Shown: positions 15,880-25,159 of the stretch, piece after piece
Layout: each line of letters opens with the position of its first letter
How positions within the stretch are numbered: the first letter of the stretch is position 1
DNA from: Nocardia sp. NBC_00565
Lineage (GTDB): Bacteria; Actinomycetota; Actinomycetes; Mycobacteriales; Mycobacteriaceae
Length of the DNA: 64,000 nt
Assembly: GCF_036345915.1 (NCBI RefSeq)
Contig: NZ_CP107785.1
Location: 3,286,001-3,350,000, forward strand
Direction of reading: 5' to 3'
Program-made: the position numbers and the translations under genes
Notes under the pieces: model-generated
Told to the model about the DNA's origin: nothing
Seen by the model: the letters and a program-made list of their open reading frames with translations, nothing else
Databases searched by the model: none

Positions 15880-16134
15880 TTACCGGCGTCGGCGAATCGC
15901 GCGCCGCAGCTTGGGGTTTCGTACCGGAGGCCACCGTCGTGCACAGCCGAGAGACGGGGATCGGCAAGTCGCGCATCGTCTTCCGGCAGACCACGAATGC
16001 ACTAGCCCGACCATCGCGACGGCCACGGCAACCGCGGCGATCGTGACGGCGGCCGCGGCGACTGCCGCCATCAGCCGTGGGGCCACACGCCGGGCACGCC
16101 CAACCGGGATCAAGATCTGCCGTTGAACCGACAC
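15880..16134 (-). CDS. Doubtful short membrane-protein ORF
   Basis: 84 residues from a GTG. The first half is credible: a basic start (MSVQRQILIPVGRARR) then one hydrophobic segment of about 28 residues (RLMAAVAAAAVTIAAVAVAV onward). The second half is Arg/Cys-rich and looks out of frame. It may be the N-terminal remnant of a membrane-anchored protein. No ribosome binding site at a good distance. Confidence 0.25.
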   Translation of the reverse strand: MSVQRQILIPVGRARRVAPRLMAAVAAAAVTIAAVAVAVAMVGLVHSWSAGRRCATCRSPSLGCARRWPPVRNPKLRRAIRRRR

Positions 16135-16151
16135 TCCCTCGAGGAGGTCGT

Positions 16152-16448
16152 TTGAAGCGGCGGCAGATGGCCTACGTGCCGGATCAAGCGGCCAGGTTCG
16201 GCCCGCAGCTGCTCATCGCCTCCGCCCGCGCAACATGGTCAAAAGTTGCCGCTGGGTTCGCGGAACCTCGAATCGTCCTGGCGAGAATCGGTTTCGAGGG
16301 GTACAGCCGCCGGGCTGATAGGTTCGGTCGGCAGCCCCTCGAACGGATCCATCCCGAGGCGACCGACCTGGAGCGTGCGTTGGAGGTCGCCGAGCGTGCC
16401 GGAGTGTTCTCCGGATGCAGGCGGATGGAACTCCCGGCGGGCGGGTGA
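16152..16448 (+). CDS. Hypothetical protein, 98 aa, TTG start
   Basis: A TTG preceded at four bases by GAGGAGGT, one of the strongest SD sequences in the window, opens a frame starting (M)KRRQMAYVPDQAARF and ending RRMELPAGG. Third codon positions are mostly G or C, as in real genes here. No recognised domain; a helical stretch (TDLERALEVAERAG) lies near the end. The product family is unknown. Confidence 0.4.
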   Translation: MKRRQMAYVPDQAARFGPQLLIASARATWSKVAAGFAEPRIVLARIGFEGYSRRADRFGRQPLERIHPEATDLERALEVAERAGVFSGCRRMELPAGG

Positions 16449-16629
16449 GCGAGAGCGTGTCTTATATGCGGGTCCAGGTGATGCCGCGGGCAGGACGACG
16501 GCGGCGGGGCGAGGGAGCGGCCGAGCCCTGCCCGCGCGTGGCGCTGAGCTCGGGCCCGGCACGCGAGGCTGGCAGACTGCCGTACGCGCAGCAACCGCGA
16601 CACTCCCTGAGTCGAGATCGGAGCGATTG

Positions 16630-17550
16630 ATGAAAGCAGTCCGTTTCAACCATTTCGGAGGCCCGGAGGTCCTCGAGATCGTGGATCTCCCCGATCCGCA
16701 TCCGGGTCCCGGCCAGGTCCGGATTGCGGTGCGCGCGGCCGGTGTCAACCCGAGCGACTGGAAGAAGCGCAAGGGCCTGATGGATGGGGCGCTCCCGCAG
16801 ACCCTGGGCTACGAGGCGGCGGGCGTCGTCGACGAGCTCGGCGAGGGCGTTGCGGACGTGGCGGTCGGTGATCGCGTATTCGGCTTCTCCGCCGAAGGGG
16901 CGGCCCAGGCCGAGCTGGCGGTGCTGTCCAACTATGCGCCGATCCCGCGGTCGCTCGACTTCCCCGGCGCTGCCGCGCTGCCGGCCGCCATCGAGACAGC
17001 CACGCGCGCGCTCGACCAACTCGGCATCGAGAGCGGCAGCACGCTGCTCATCAACGGCGCCTCCGGAAGCGTCGGTAGCGCCGCGGTTCAGCTCGCCGTG
17101 GTGCGCGGTGCACGCGTGATCGGCACCGCCAGTCCGGCGAACCACGAGTACCTTCGCTCGCTGGGGGCCGAGCCCGTCGCCTACGGCGCGGGCCTCGTCG
17201 ACCGGGTTCGCGCGCTCACGCCCGACGGCGTCGACGCCGCGCTCGACGTCGCCGGGAGCGGCGTCCTGCCCGAGCTCATCGAGCTCGCGGGCGGCCCGGA
17301 GCACGTCGTGACGATCGCCGACTTCGGTGGCGCACAGGAGCACGGGGTGAGGTTCAGCAGCGGGGACGCCGGCCGCGCGGTCCACGCGCTCGCCGAGATC
17401 GGCGAGTTGATCGAGTCCGGGCGCTTCTCGCTGCTGGTCGCGCAGACCTTCCCGCTCGCCGAGATCGCGCAGGCGCACCGCGTCAGCGAGGACGGTCATG
17501 TGCGCGGCAAGCTCGTGCTGGTGGTCATCCGCCCGGCGCCACCGGGGTAG
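16630..17550 (+). CDS. NADP-dependent quinone oxidoreductase-like protein (zinc-less MDR)
   Basis: 306 residues. GroES-like N-terminal domain (MKAVRFNHFGGPEVLEIVDL, VRAAGVNPSDWKKRKG, LGYEAAGVV) and a Rossmann domain with NGASGSVGSAAVQLA near residue 142. It lacks structural and catalytic zinc ligands, like quinone oxidoreductases and enoyl reductases of the medium-chain family. GGAG six bases before the ATG supports the start. The natural family end is at about VRGKLVLVV; the last eight residues are encoded by the beginning of an out-of-frame thiolase remnant, so the true C-terminus has been replaced by recombination. It is probably still functional because the join lies at the extreme end. 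Confidence 0.85.
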   Translation: MKAVRFNHFGGPEVLEIVDLPDPHPGPGQVRIAVRAAGVNPSDWKKRKGLMDGALPQTLGYEAAGVVDELGEGVADVAVGDRVFGFSAEGAAQAELAVLSNYAPIPRSLDFPGAAALPAAIETATRALDQLGIESGSTLLINGASGSVGSAAVQLAVVRGARVIGTASPANHEYLRSLGAEPVAYGAGLVDRVRALTPDGVDAALDVAGSGVLPELIELAGGPEHVVTIADFGGAQEHGVRFSSGDAGRAVHALAEIGELIESGRFSLLVAQTFPLAEIAQAHRVSEDGHVRGKLVLVVIRPAPPG

Positions 17551-17660
17551 CCCAATGTGCCGAGCTGTTCGAACAGTTGTGCGGCGATGCCGCCAACCAG
17601 GTCGACGGTGCGCGAATCGGCCTGGCGCACAACGTCGGCGGCCCGACCGCGGTCGCGGCG
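17520..17660 (+). pseudogene. Thiolase C-terminal fragment
   Basis: In the frame containing GGT at 17523, the DNA reads GGHPPGATGVAQCAELFEQ and then GARIGLAHNVGGPTAVAAV, followed by TIL. These are the C-terminal thiolase motifs: GxHPxGATG with its conserved His, and the ALAHNxGG segment. The frame has no start and no upstream thiolase sequence, overlaps the end of the quinone oxidoreductase in another frame, and degenerates after about 17650. It is a remnant left by a deletion or insertion joining the two genes. Confidence 0.75.
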
Positions 17661-18144
17661 GTGACCATTCTGGCGGGCCGCAGGCCGGAGAGAACGGAGC
17701 ACGTCGCGCAGAGTCTCAGTCGCCGAATGTCCAAGGTCCTGTTGCGTTCGGCCGCCTTCCCGGCTCCTGCTCCAGGTACTCGGCGCTGATAGCCACCGAC
17801 GCGCGGGGCGCGGGCCTAAAGGGTTGACCACGATCGGCTGCGCCAGTTCGCATCGACCGAATTTGGCCCTGACTCGAATTTGGCCCTGATACAGCAACAT
17901 ATCAGCATCATCAGTTTGCCTGAGTCGTCCGTGCGCAGTGGCGTGACCGGGTGCAGCCGTTCGAGACAAGCTTGCACGACGTCACCGGCATTTCGGGTTA
18001 CAGATCGGTCTCCATTGCGTACTTCTGCTGAATTGCATACCAGCACTGCCGGATTCGGAAGCAGCAACCTCGATCCCGTGCGAGGCTGTAGGCCCCGGGG
18101 CTCGAGCCGGGGAACGATCGCAGTGTTCGAAAGGGCGGACAATT
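17661..18144. other. Intergenic region with a short tandem repeat
   Basis: About 480 bp after the thiolase remnant. CGAATTTGGCCCTGA occurs twice (17858-17872 and 17875-17889, period 17). No convincing gene. AAAGGG shortly before 18145 serves as the ribosome binding site of the acidic-protein gene. Confidence 0.5.
17858..17889. repeat. 15-bp direct repeat, two copies
   Basis: CGAATTTGGCCCTGA is present twice with a 2-bp spacer. It lies upstream of the acidic repeat protein gene and could be a protein-binding site or simple slippage product. Confidence 0.6.
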
Positions 18145-20412
18145 ATGACAACGACCGACAACTGGGCGCAGACCACCGACGACGCGGCCGCCACCGAGGA
18201 GGAGACGACAGCTACCGAAGACGACGTGGCGGTGACCGAGCCGGAGACAGCCACCGCAGCCGAGGTGGAAACGCTGGCCGCAGCGGGCGAAGCGGCGGCT
18301 GAGAGCGAAGCGGCGGTTACTGAAGGTGAAGCAGCCCAGCAGACTACGGCATCGGCGGCTGAGGACGATGTGGTTGCCGAGTGGGAGCCCGCTGCGACCG
18401 AGGGTACCGAAACGCCGGAGGCTGAATCCGCATTTGCTGAGAGTGAAGTGGTGGCGGCTGAGGATGAGACCGTCGCCGATGCTGAGGCGGAACCCGTAGC
18501 TGAGGCTCCCGACGTCAGTGAATCCTCGGCCGCCGAGAGCGGTTCGGTTGCCGAGGGTGAGGCGGTCACCGAAGCTGCGGAAGCCGAAGATGAAGATGAA
18601 GTGCCGCAAGCCGACCCGACAGTCGAAGCCGAAGCCGAAGCGGTCGACGCGGCCGAGGAAACGGAGACAACAGCCGCCGAAGACGAAGCTACTGCGGAAG
18701 CTCAACCTGGTGCTGAGGCTGAAGTTACGGCGGCAGTGGAAGCCAGTACGGTTGCCGTCGAGACCGAAGCGGGAACGGCATCCGAAGATGAAGGGTTGCA
18801 AGCCGACCCGACAGTCGAGGCCGAAGCCGAGGTTGCCGACACGGCCGAGAAAACGGAGACGACAGCCGCCGAAGACGAAGCTACTGCCGAGGCTCAACCT
18901 GACGCTGAGGCCGAAGCTGTAGCGCCGGTGGCGGAAGCCGATGCTGTTGCCGCTGAGACTGAAGCCGACACAGCAGGCGAAGATGAAGTGCCGCAAGCCG
19001 AGGGGGCAGTCGAAGCCGACGGAGTCGAGGTCGCGGATGCGGCTGCGGAAACGGAAGGGGTGGCCGCCGAAGACGAAGTTGCTGCCGAGAATGAGGCCGC
19101 CGAGGCCCAACCTGACGCTGAAGCAGAAGGATCGGCCGAAAGTGCGGAGGCGGTGGCGGAGACCGCTGCCATTGCTGCGACCGAGGCGGAAGCAGTCGCC
19201 GAAGGTGAAATGCCGGAAGCCGAACCGGCAGTCGAGGCCGAAGCCACAGTCGAGATCACGGAGGACGCCGATACCGGCGAAAGTGGGGCGACGGTGGCGG
19301 AGGAGGACATAGCCGGTGCCTCGGGTGAGGAGGCGGTAGCTGAAGGCGGTGCGGATGTCAGGACCGAAACACCGGCCGGGGAGGATGTCGCCGCAGAAGA
19401 CAGCGATGCAGTAGTCGCCGAGGCTGAACCGGCCGTTGCGGAGGCGGCGGAGGCCGAAGGGGACCAGGTCGCTGCAGCGGAGGTGGCCGCTGAAAGCGAG
19501 GAACCCACAGACGGCGAGGAGGTGGCCGAGGCCGAAGTAGTTGAGGCCGAAGCAGCCGGCGTGACAGAGCTGGCGGTCGAGGCAGCTGCGGCGGAGCCAC
19601 CCGTTGCCGAGTATGCGGAGGTCGTCGAAGCGGCTGAACAGGAGCAGGTAGTAACCGAAGGTGAGCCAGCAGCGGAGGCTGTAGCCACAGCGGAATCTGC
19701 GGTGGTGGGTCTGGAAGCAGCCGAGGAAGACTCAGCAGCTGACGATCAGGAGGAGGTCGAGACCGAAGCCACCGCCGAGGTGGTGGCCGCCGAAGGCGAG
19801 GCGCCCACTGAGGACGAGACGGTGGCCGAGGTGGGTGACGTCGAGGTAGCTGAGGAAGAGGGCGCGGCCGAGGCCCCCGAGGCGGAAGTGGCCGCCGAAG
19901 TACAAGCGGTAGCCGAGGAAGCGGAAGTGCCTGTGGTTGTGGAGGCTGAGGTCGAACCGGAGGCCGTAGCGGTGGCGGTTGCGGAACGTGAGGAGGTAGC
20001 CGAGGGCGAAACCCCCAGTGAGGTCGAGCTAGCGACTGACGACGAGGGCAGTCCCACCGAGCGTGACGTAGCCGAAGATGCGGCAGCGACCGACGATGAG
20101 ACAGCCGTCGAGTCCGAAGAGGAAGTGGAGTCGGTCGCGGTCGGAGCAGAGGACCTGGTGACCTATTCGAGCTCGGTCGCCCTGGCCACTGACAAAGCGG
20201 CTTCCGCCGGTGAGGGTGCAGCGGCGAGAATCAGCGATCAGGCAGCGATCATCAGCGATCAGGAGAGGATCATCGCGAAACTTCGACGAAGGGTGATGGT
20301 TCTCGAAACCATGGTCAAAGCGCAGGAGGCCCAAGCCAACTCACTGGTCGGACTCGCCACGACCTATAAGAACGAATTGACCAGTCTCGCAGCCGATCTC
20401 ATGGATCTCTGA
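18145..20412 (+). CDS. Very acidic Glu/Ala/Val-rich repeat protein with C-terminal coiled coil
   Basis: 755 residues. Residues 1 to about 675 consist almost entirely of E, A, V, T, D, G, S, P and Q, with almost no Lys, Arg or aromatic residues and no Cys. The charge would be extremely negative and the chain probably unfolded. Four imperfect tandem units of 64-74 residues begin at 18601, 18793, 18988 and 19210, each opening with a (V/G/M)(P/L)(Q/E)AxxxxVEA motif and carrying AAEDE and AQPDAEAE later. The last ~65 residues change abruptly to a heptad-like coil (SDQAAIISDQERIIAKLRRR, MVLETMVKAQEAQANSLV). No signal peptide. Possible roles, all inference: a scaffold or spacer, a counter-ion or metal-binding protein, or a DNA mimic. 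Two hairpins follow the stop. Confidence 0.72.
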   Translation: MTTTDNWAQTTDDAAATEEETTATEDDVAVTEPETATAAEVETLAAAGEAAAESEAAVTEGEAAQQTTASAAEDDVVAEWEPAATEGTETPEAESAFAESEVVAAEDETVADAEAEPVAEAPDVSESSAAESGSVAEGEAVTEAAEAEDEDEVPQADPTVEAEAEAVDAAEETETTAAEDEATAEAQPGAEAEVTAAVEASTVAVETEAGTASEDEGLQADPTVEAEAEVADTAEKTETTAAEDEATAEAQPDAEAEAVAPVAEADAVAAETEADTAGEDEVPQAEGAVEADGVEVADAAAETEGVAAEDEVAAENEAAEAQPDAEAEGSAESAEAVAETAAIAATEAEAVAEGEMPEAEPAVEAEATVEITEDADTGESGATVAEEDIAGASGEEAVAEGGADVRTETPAGEDVAAEDSDAVVAEAEPAVAEAAEAEGDQVAAAEVAAESEEPTDGEEVAEAEVVEAEAAGVTELAVEAAAAEPPVAEYAEVVEAAEQEQVVTEGEPAAEAVATAESAVVGLEAAEEDSAADDQEEVETEATAEVVAAEGEAPTEDETVAEVGDVEVAEEEGAAEAPEAEVAAEVQAVAEEAEVPVVVEAEVEPEAVAVAVAEREEVAEGETPSEVELATDDEGSPTERDVAEDAAATDDETAVESEEEVESVAVGAEDLVTYSSSVALATDKAASAGEGAAARISDQAAIISDQERIIAKLRRRVMVLETMVKAQEAQANSLVGLATTYKNELTSLAADLMDL
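18601..19281 (+). repeat. Tandem coding repeats in the acidic protein gene
   Basis: Repeat starts at 18601, 18793, 18988 and 19210 (spacings 192, 195 and 222 nt, all multiples of three). The first two are the most alike: both contain CAAGCCGACCCGACAGTCGA, and later ACAGCCGCCGAAGACGAAGC. This indicates in-frame duplication followed by divergence. Confidence 0.75.
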
Positions 20413-20428
20413 CCCGCCACCACGAAAC

Positions 20429-20473
20429 ACCGGGAAGTGCCTGCACGCTGGAAAGCCCACGGCGCTTCCCGGT
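20429..20473. terminator. Strong hairpin after the acidic protein gene
   Basis: ACCGGGAAGTGCC (20429-20441) pairs with GGCGCTTCCCGGT (20461-20473) through 13 positions with a single G-T wobble and a 19-nt loop, starting 17 bases after the stop codon. There is no T-run, which is common in actinobacteria. Confidence 0.6.
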
Positions 20474-20478
20474 CTGTT

Positions 20479-20520
20479 CGACCCGGGACCGAGCAATCCT
20501 CCAGTAGCAGGCCCGGGTCG
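20479..20520. terminator. Second hairpin in tandem
   Basis: CGACCCGGG (20479-20487) and CCCGGGTCG (20512-20520) form a perfect 9-bp stem directly after the first hairpin; a further T-A pair extends it. Tandem hairpins suggest a strong terminator or 3'-end stabiliser. Confidence 0.5.
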
Positions 20521-20897
20521 AGAAGGCCGGATTTGGATCGCCGGCACCGAGCCACCGGCATCCGGCGACGCGGAGCCGGCTCGCAATCCGGCCAGCATCC
20601 GCACGTCCGGGCGCTTGTCAGGTCCGGTCGCCGGAGGGCCTGTTCGGCTGTCGCCGAATATCTTGACGACGACCCACCGTTCGAGGTGAACTTCGGCGAC
20701 TCGACCACCGTCTCGACCGAAGACAGATTTCGAGAACCAGAGATCTCTCGTCGAATCGCGCGGACCGGGAGGCAAGACGCGCAGCACCACGATTCAGCGC
20801 ACCGCGGGGGCGCTGCTCGCACCAGAATTGCGCGGAATTCGGATCAACGCGAGCGGGATCGGTCACCAATGCCACCGGGGTTGTTAGCGTCGGCCGG
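20521..20897. other. Intergenic region without recognised gene
   Basis: About 375 bp of high-GC sequence between the hairpins and the SDR gene. Several frames are open but none resembles a known protein or has a good ribosome binding site. Confidence 0.5.
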
Positions 20898-21695
20898 GTG
20901 GATCTGAACCTGGACGGAAAACGCGCGATCGTGACCGGCGGTAGCCAAGGGATCGGGCTGGCCATTGCTCGCGGACTCGCGACCGAAGGCGTGGATGTGG
21001 TGATCGCGGCGCGCTCAGCCGAACGACTCGAGGTCGCCGCACGGACATTGGCCGACGAGACCGGCCGACGAATAATCGCGATACCTACCGATACCGGGGA
21101 CGACGGCCAGGTCAAAGAACTCGTCCAGCGCACTGTCGCCGAATTGGGCGGTGTCGACATTCTGGTGAATTCCGCCGCGACGCCGTGGAGCGCCGGATCC
21201 CCCACCGATCTGACCGCGACCACCGACGACATCGTCCGTCGCGAGATCGAGATAAAAGTGCTCGGTTACCTGCGCACCGCACGTGCGGTCGCACCGCACT
21301 TCATCGCGCAAGGCTGGGGCCGGATCATCAACATCAGTGGACTGGGTGCGCGGCAGGCCAATTCCATCACCCAAACCATTCGCAATGTCAGCGTTTCCGC
21401 ATTGACCAAGAACCTGGCGGACGAACTCGGCCCGAAGGGTATCAATGTGACGGTCGTGCATCCGGGCCTGACCAGAACCGAACGCCTCACCGACCGTTTG
21501 ACCGCACAAGCCGAGGAATCCGGAAGTACGCTCGCCGAACTCGAAGCCGGGCTCACGAGGAACTCGGTACACCGGGTCATCGACGCTCGGGAGGTCGCCG
21601 ACGTGGTGACCTTTCTCGCATCACCACGCAGCATCGCCATCACCGGCGACGCTATCGCGGTGGGCGGCGGCGTCCCCGGCCCGGTCTATTACTGA
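20898..21695 (+). CDS. Atypical SDR family oxidoreductase lacking the Tyr-Lys pair
   Basis: 265 residues from a GTG. The Rossmann core is normal: RAIVTGGSQGIGLAIARGLA near residue 8, VDILVNSAA near 86, GRIINISGLGARQA with the usual Ser. In place of YxxxK the aligned segment reads QTIRN (before VSVSALTKNLADELG), so the catalytic Tyr is Gln and the Lys is Asn. The C-terminal pattern (INVTVVHPGLTRTE; SPRSIAITGDAIAVGGG) is SDR-like. Activity must use other residues or be lost; a divergent SDR branch with an RN motif at this place exists to my knowledge. No ribosome binding site of good strength was found. Convergent with the aldo/keto reductase next door. Confidence 0.84.
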   Translation: MDLNLDGKRAIVTGGSQGIGLAIARGLATEGVDVVIAARSAERLEVAARTLADETGRRIIAIPTDTGDDGQVKELVQRTVAELGGVDILVNSAATPWSAGSPTDLTATTDDIVRREIEIKVLGYLRTARAVAPHFIAQGWGRIINISGLGARQANSITQTIRNVSVSALTKNLADELGPKGINVTVVHPGLTRTERLTDRLTAQAEESGSTLAELEAGLTRNSVHRVIDAREVADVVTFLASPRSIAITGDAIAVGGGVPGPVYY

Positions 21696-21726
21696 GCACA
21701 GGTTCTGTGCGGCAGCGGCTGTCCGG

Positions 21727-22764
21727 TCACGCGACACTCCTGCGCTGCGCCGGATCGGCGATGGCATCCGAAATCTTGCCGGTGTCGCGGTCAGCGAAGA
21801 CCGTTCCGGGCGCAACGATCTCATCGATGCGGTCCAGCACGTCGGCGGTGAGAGTGACCTCGGCCGCGCGTAGGTATGCGTCGAGATGCGCCTCGGTGCG
21901 TGGGCCGATGATCGCCGCGGTCACATCCGGATGCGCCAGCACGAAACCGATGGCCAATTCGATCAGGGTCAGGCCGGATTCCTCGGCCAGCACCGCGAGG
22001 GCGTCGGCCGCGGCGAGCTTCGCCGCGTTGGCGGGCGATTCGATATCGAATCGGCCCGCAATGAGATCTGCCCGATACGATTGCGGCTGCGGCGCACCGA
22101 TCCGGTACTGCCCGGAAAGCCACCCCGCCGCCAGCGGACCGTAGGTGAGTACCCCGAGCCCATACTTGCGGGCGATCGGCAAGGTCTCGCGTTCGATACC
22201 GCGGATCAGCGGTGAGTACGGAACCTGTTCGGTGGCAGGTCGATTCAGCTTCCGCCGGTCGGCGACCCACTGCGCCTCGACCAATTCGGCGGGTGCGAAT
22301 ACCGAGGTTCCGTAGTACCGGATCTTGCCCGCGCGCACCAGATCATCGAGTGCGCCCAGGGTTTCGTCGATCTCGGTCACCGCCTCCGGACGGTGAACCT
22401 GGTAGAGATCCAGGTGGTCGGTGTCGAGTCGGCGCAGCGAATACTCGACGGCGCGGGTGAGCCAGCGCCGCGAGTTGCCGCGATGGGTCGGGTCGTCATC
22501 GACGGCGTTGTGGAATTTGCTGGCGAGGATCACCTCATCGCGACGGCCGCGCAGTGCCTTGCCGACAATGGTCTCCGACTCACCGCGCGAGTAGGTGTCG
22601 GCGGTATCGATGGCATTGACACCGGCATCGAGCGCGCGGTGCACCAACGCGATCGATTCCTCGTGGGAGGTCCGGCCACGAGCACCGAAATTCATGGCGC
22701 CCAACACGAATGGACTGATACGCACCCCGGTACGTCCCAAGATGCGCAGGTCGGACAGGCTCAT
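21727..22764 (-). CDS. Aldo/keto reductase
   Basis: 345 residues, a TIM-barrel NADPH-dependent aldo/keto reductase. The tetrad is visible: Asp and Tyr in [11 protein letters not shown], Lys in VILASKFHN, His in LYQVHRPE. The NADPH-binding tail is [20 protein letters not shown]. Last gene of a chain of overlapping genes; its ATG overlaps the stop of a paralogous reductase (ATGA). Probably reduces an aldehyde or ketone released by the upstream flavin monooxygenases. Confidence 0.9.
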   Translation of the reverse strand: MSLSDLRILGRTGVRISPFVLGAMNFGARGRTSHEESIALVHRALDAGVNAIDTADTYSRGESETIVGKALRGRRDEVILASKFHNAVDDDPTHRGNSRRWLTRAVEYSLRRLDTDHLDLYQVHRPEAVTEIDETLGALDDLVRAGKIRYYGTSVFAPAELVEAQWVADRRKLNRPATEQVPYSPLIRGIERETLPIARKYGLGVLTYGPLAAGWLSGQYRIGAPQPQSYRADLIAGRFDIESPANAAKLAAADALAVLAEESGLTLIELAIGFVLAHPDVTAAIIGPRTEAHLDAYLRAAEVTLTADVLDRIDEIVAPGTVFADRDTGKISDAIADPAQRRSVA

Positions 22765-23819
22765 CGGCGCGCCCCCACATCGGTGCGACGGCGGGTGGAC
22801 GGATCGGTGAGCGACGGGGGCAGGTAGCCCTCATCGGCCGAGCTGATCGTCACGCCGGGCGCGACGATCTGGTCGATGCGGTCGAGCAGTTCGGCGTCCA
22901 GTCCTACATCGACCGCACCGAGCTGGGTCTCGAGGTGTTCGAGCGTTCGCGGCCCGATGATCACACTGCTGACCGCCGGATGCTGCAGCACGAACGCCAG
23001 TGACAGATGCACCAGCGACAGCCCCGAGTCGTCGGCGAGCTTGGCCAATTCCTCTGCGGCGGCACGCTTGCGCCGGTTGGCCTCGAGCGCCGGATCGTGC
23101 CGATGTGGTTGCCTGGTCAGCCTGCTGGATTCGGCCGCGCTCTCACCGGCCCGATAGCGGCCCGAAAGCCAGCCGCCCGCAAGCGGACTCCAGGTCAGTA
23201 CGCCGAGACCGTACTTCTGGGCGATCGGCAGTGTCGCCCGCTCGGCGGCGCGGGCGAGTATCGAATACGGCGGCTGTTCGGTGACCGGTCGCTGCAGGTT
23301 CCGATCCTCGGCCACCCACTGCGCCTCGACCAGCTGATGCGGTTCGAATGTCGTTGTGCCGTAATAGCGAATCTTGCCCGCCGCGACCAAATCGTGCAGT
23401 GCGCGCAGGGTTTCCTCGATCGGCACCGCCGGATCGGGCCGGTGCACTTGGTAGAGGTCGAGGTGATCGGTGTTCAGCCTGCGCAGGCTGTCCTCGACGG
23501 CGCGGATGATCCAGCGCCGCGAATTGCCCTGACTATTCGGATCGGTGCCGATCTGGCCGTGGAATTTGCTGGCCAGCACCACCTCGTCCCGGCGACCGGC
23601 CAGTGCCTTGCCGACGATCTCCTCGTTCTCACCCTGCGAGTACACATCGGCGGTGTCGACGACATTGATGCCAGCGTCCAACGCGCGGTGGATGATTCGC
23701 GCGGCATCGTCGTGGTCGCGGTTGGCCCACGCCCCGAAGTTCATCGCCCCCAGGGTGAGCGGGCTGACCAGCACGCCGGTGCGGCCGAGATAGCGGAATG
23801 TCATGGTGCGGGTGGTCAC
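22761..23819 (-). CDS. Aldo/keto reductase (tandem paralogue)
   Basis: 352 residues if the GTG at 23819 is used, which overlaps the stop of the upstream monooxygenase as GTGA, like the other junctions here; an internal ATG at 23804 ([10 protein letters not shown]) would give 347. Tetrad residues: [33 protein letters not shown] tail: [13 protein letters not shown]. About half its residues match the next gene along the barrel, so the pair arose by tandem duplication. Same operon as the two LLM monooxygenases. Confidence 0.9.
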   Translation of the reverse strand: MTTRTMTFRYLGRTGVLVSPLTLGAMNFGAWANRDHDDAARIIHRALDAGINVVDTADVYSQGENEEIVGKALAGRRDEVVLASKFHGQIGTDPNSQGNSRRWIIRAVEDSLRRLNTDHLDLYQVHRPDPAVPIEETLRALHDLVAAGKIRYYGTTTFEPHQLVEAQWVAEDRNLQRPVTEQPPYSILARAAERATLPIAQKYGLGVLTWSPLAGGWLSGRYRAGESAAESSRLTRQPHRHDPALEANRRKRAAAEELAKLADDSGLSLVHLSLAFVLQHPAVSSVIIGPRTLEHLETQLGAVDVGLDAELLDRIDQIVAPGVTISSADEGYLPPSLTDPSTRRRTDVGARR

Positions 23820-25159
23820 TTTCTGCTGGCGGAAACGGTTTGGCGGGCAAAGGAATTCACCGGCTCGGGCAGGCCGAGATGGGCGCGCAGTGTGGTGCTC
23901 TGATACTCGTGGCGGAACAGTCCGCGCCTGCGCAGCTCCGGCACCACCTGATCGACGAAATCGGTCAGGTAGGCGGGCAGCACCGCCGGGATGATGGTGA
24001 AGCCGTCGATGCCGCCGTCGCGGAACCACAGTTCGATGTGGTCGGCCACGGTTTCCGGGGTGCCGATCACGACACGGTGGCCGCCGAGGAATTCGGTCAG
24101 CAACTGTCGGACGGTGTGGCCGGTCTCGATGGCGTAGCGGGTCACCGATTCGAAGAAGCCCTGCGGGCCGATCCGCCCTTCGGGCAACCGCGTCAACCGC
24201 TGCGGCAGTGGCGCGTCGAGATCGAGCTCCACGTCCGGATAACCGAGCCAGCGCACGAGCGACCGCACCGGCGCGCTATCTGGATGCAGGCGGCCCTGCA
24301 ACTCGTCGAACCTGTTGCGCGCCTCTGCCTCGGTCGCGCCGATCACGGGGACCAATCCGGGCAGAATCCGGACGACACCCGGATCGCGCCCCGATATGGC
24401 TGCGGCCGAACGTATTTCGGCGGAGAATTTCCGCGCACCCGGCAAACTGAGCTGGGTGGTGTAGATCGCCTCGGCGTGCGCGGCGGCGAACGCACGCCCC
24501 TGGGGCGAGGAACCGGCCTGCACCAGCACCGGTCGACCCTGCGGCGAGCGGGTGACATTCAGCGGCCCCGCTACCGAATAGAACTCGCCGCGATGATCGG
24601 TCGCGTGCACCCGGTCCGGATCCGCGAACCGTCCAGCCTGCTGGTCACCGATGATCACATCGGCTTCCCAACTGTCCCAAAGTTTTTCGGTCAACTCCAC
24701 ATATTCCGCGGCCCGCCGGTAGCGTTCGTCGCGCTCGGGCAACTCGGTGATCCCGAAGTTGCGCGCGGCATTCGGCTCGAAGGTCGTGACCACATTCCAG
24801 CCTGCCCGTCCGCCGCTGATGTGATCGAGCGACAGAATACGACGCGCCAGGTTGTAGGGCAGATTCAAGGAGGTTGTCGCGGTGGGGATCAGCCCGATCC
24901 GGTCGGTGGACACCGCGAGCGCCGAGGTGAGCAGGATCGGATCCAGGGTGGCGGCGGGCGCACGGGCGATGCTCGGTTGCTGCACCGGGATATCGGGAAA
25001 CAGCAGTGCGTCCAAGGCACCGCGCTCGGCGATGGCGGCGACACGCTGGTAGTGCTCGAGCCGGATGAACGCGTCTGCGGGCAGTTCTGGCTCCAGCCAG
25101 GCCGCCGGATGGTATCCGGCGCTGCCGACATTGACGAAAAAGTGCAAACTGCGGGCCAT
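23816..25159 (-). CDS. LLM-class flavin-dependent monooxygenase (NtaA/SnaA/DszA family)
   Basis: 447 residues. N-terminus [16 protein letters not shown], then the family block [21 protein letters not shown], and [22 protein letters not shown], which binds FMN phosphate in this two-component monooxygenase family. Members oxidise nitrilotriacetate, sulfones, pristinamycin or similar compounds with FMNH2 supplied by a separate reductase; none is encoded nearby. Its ATG overlaps the upstream stop by one base (TGATG). Substrate unknown; context suggests an organosulfur or related xenobiotic compound. Confidence 0.9.
   Translation of the reverse strand: MARSLHFFVNVGSAGYHPAAWLEPELPADAFIRLEHYQRVAAIAERGALDALLFPDIPVQQPSIARAPAATLDPILLTSALAVSTDRIGLIPTATTSLNLPYNLARRILSLDHISGGRAGWNVVTTFEPNAARNFGITELPERDERYRRAAEYVELTEKLWDSWEADVIIGDQQAGRFADPDRVHATDHRGEFYSVAGPLNVTRSPQGRPVLVQAGSSPQGRAFAAAHAEAIYTTQLSLPGARKFSAEIRSAAAISGRDPGVVRILPGLVPVIGATEAEARNRFDELQGRLHPDSAPVRSLVRWLGYPDVELDLDAPLPQRLTRLPEGRIGPQGFFESVTRYAIETGHTVRQLLTEFLGGHRVVIGTPETVADHIELWFRDGGIDGFTIIPAVLPAYLTDFVDQVVPELRRRGLFRHEYQSTTLRAHLGLPEPVNSFARQTVSASRK

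Noticed and set aside
13908..16046. A 712-codon + strand frame opposite the nSTAND1 gene
   Set aside because: It has Arg/Gln/His-rich composition with no motifs, and lies antisense to intact Walker and protease motifs.
20341..20790. Minus-strand 149-codon frame after the acidic protein gene
   Set aside because: It crosses the two strong hairpins and the end of the acidic gene and has Gly/Pro/Arg-rich random composition.
21727..23819. Frameshifted single gene split in two aldo/keto reductases
   Set aside because: Both have complete tetrads, full length and their own starts; they are tandem paralogues.
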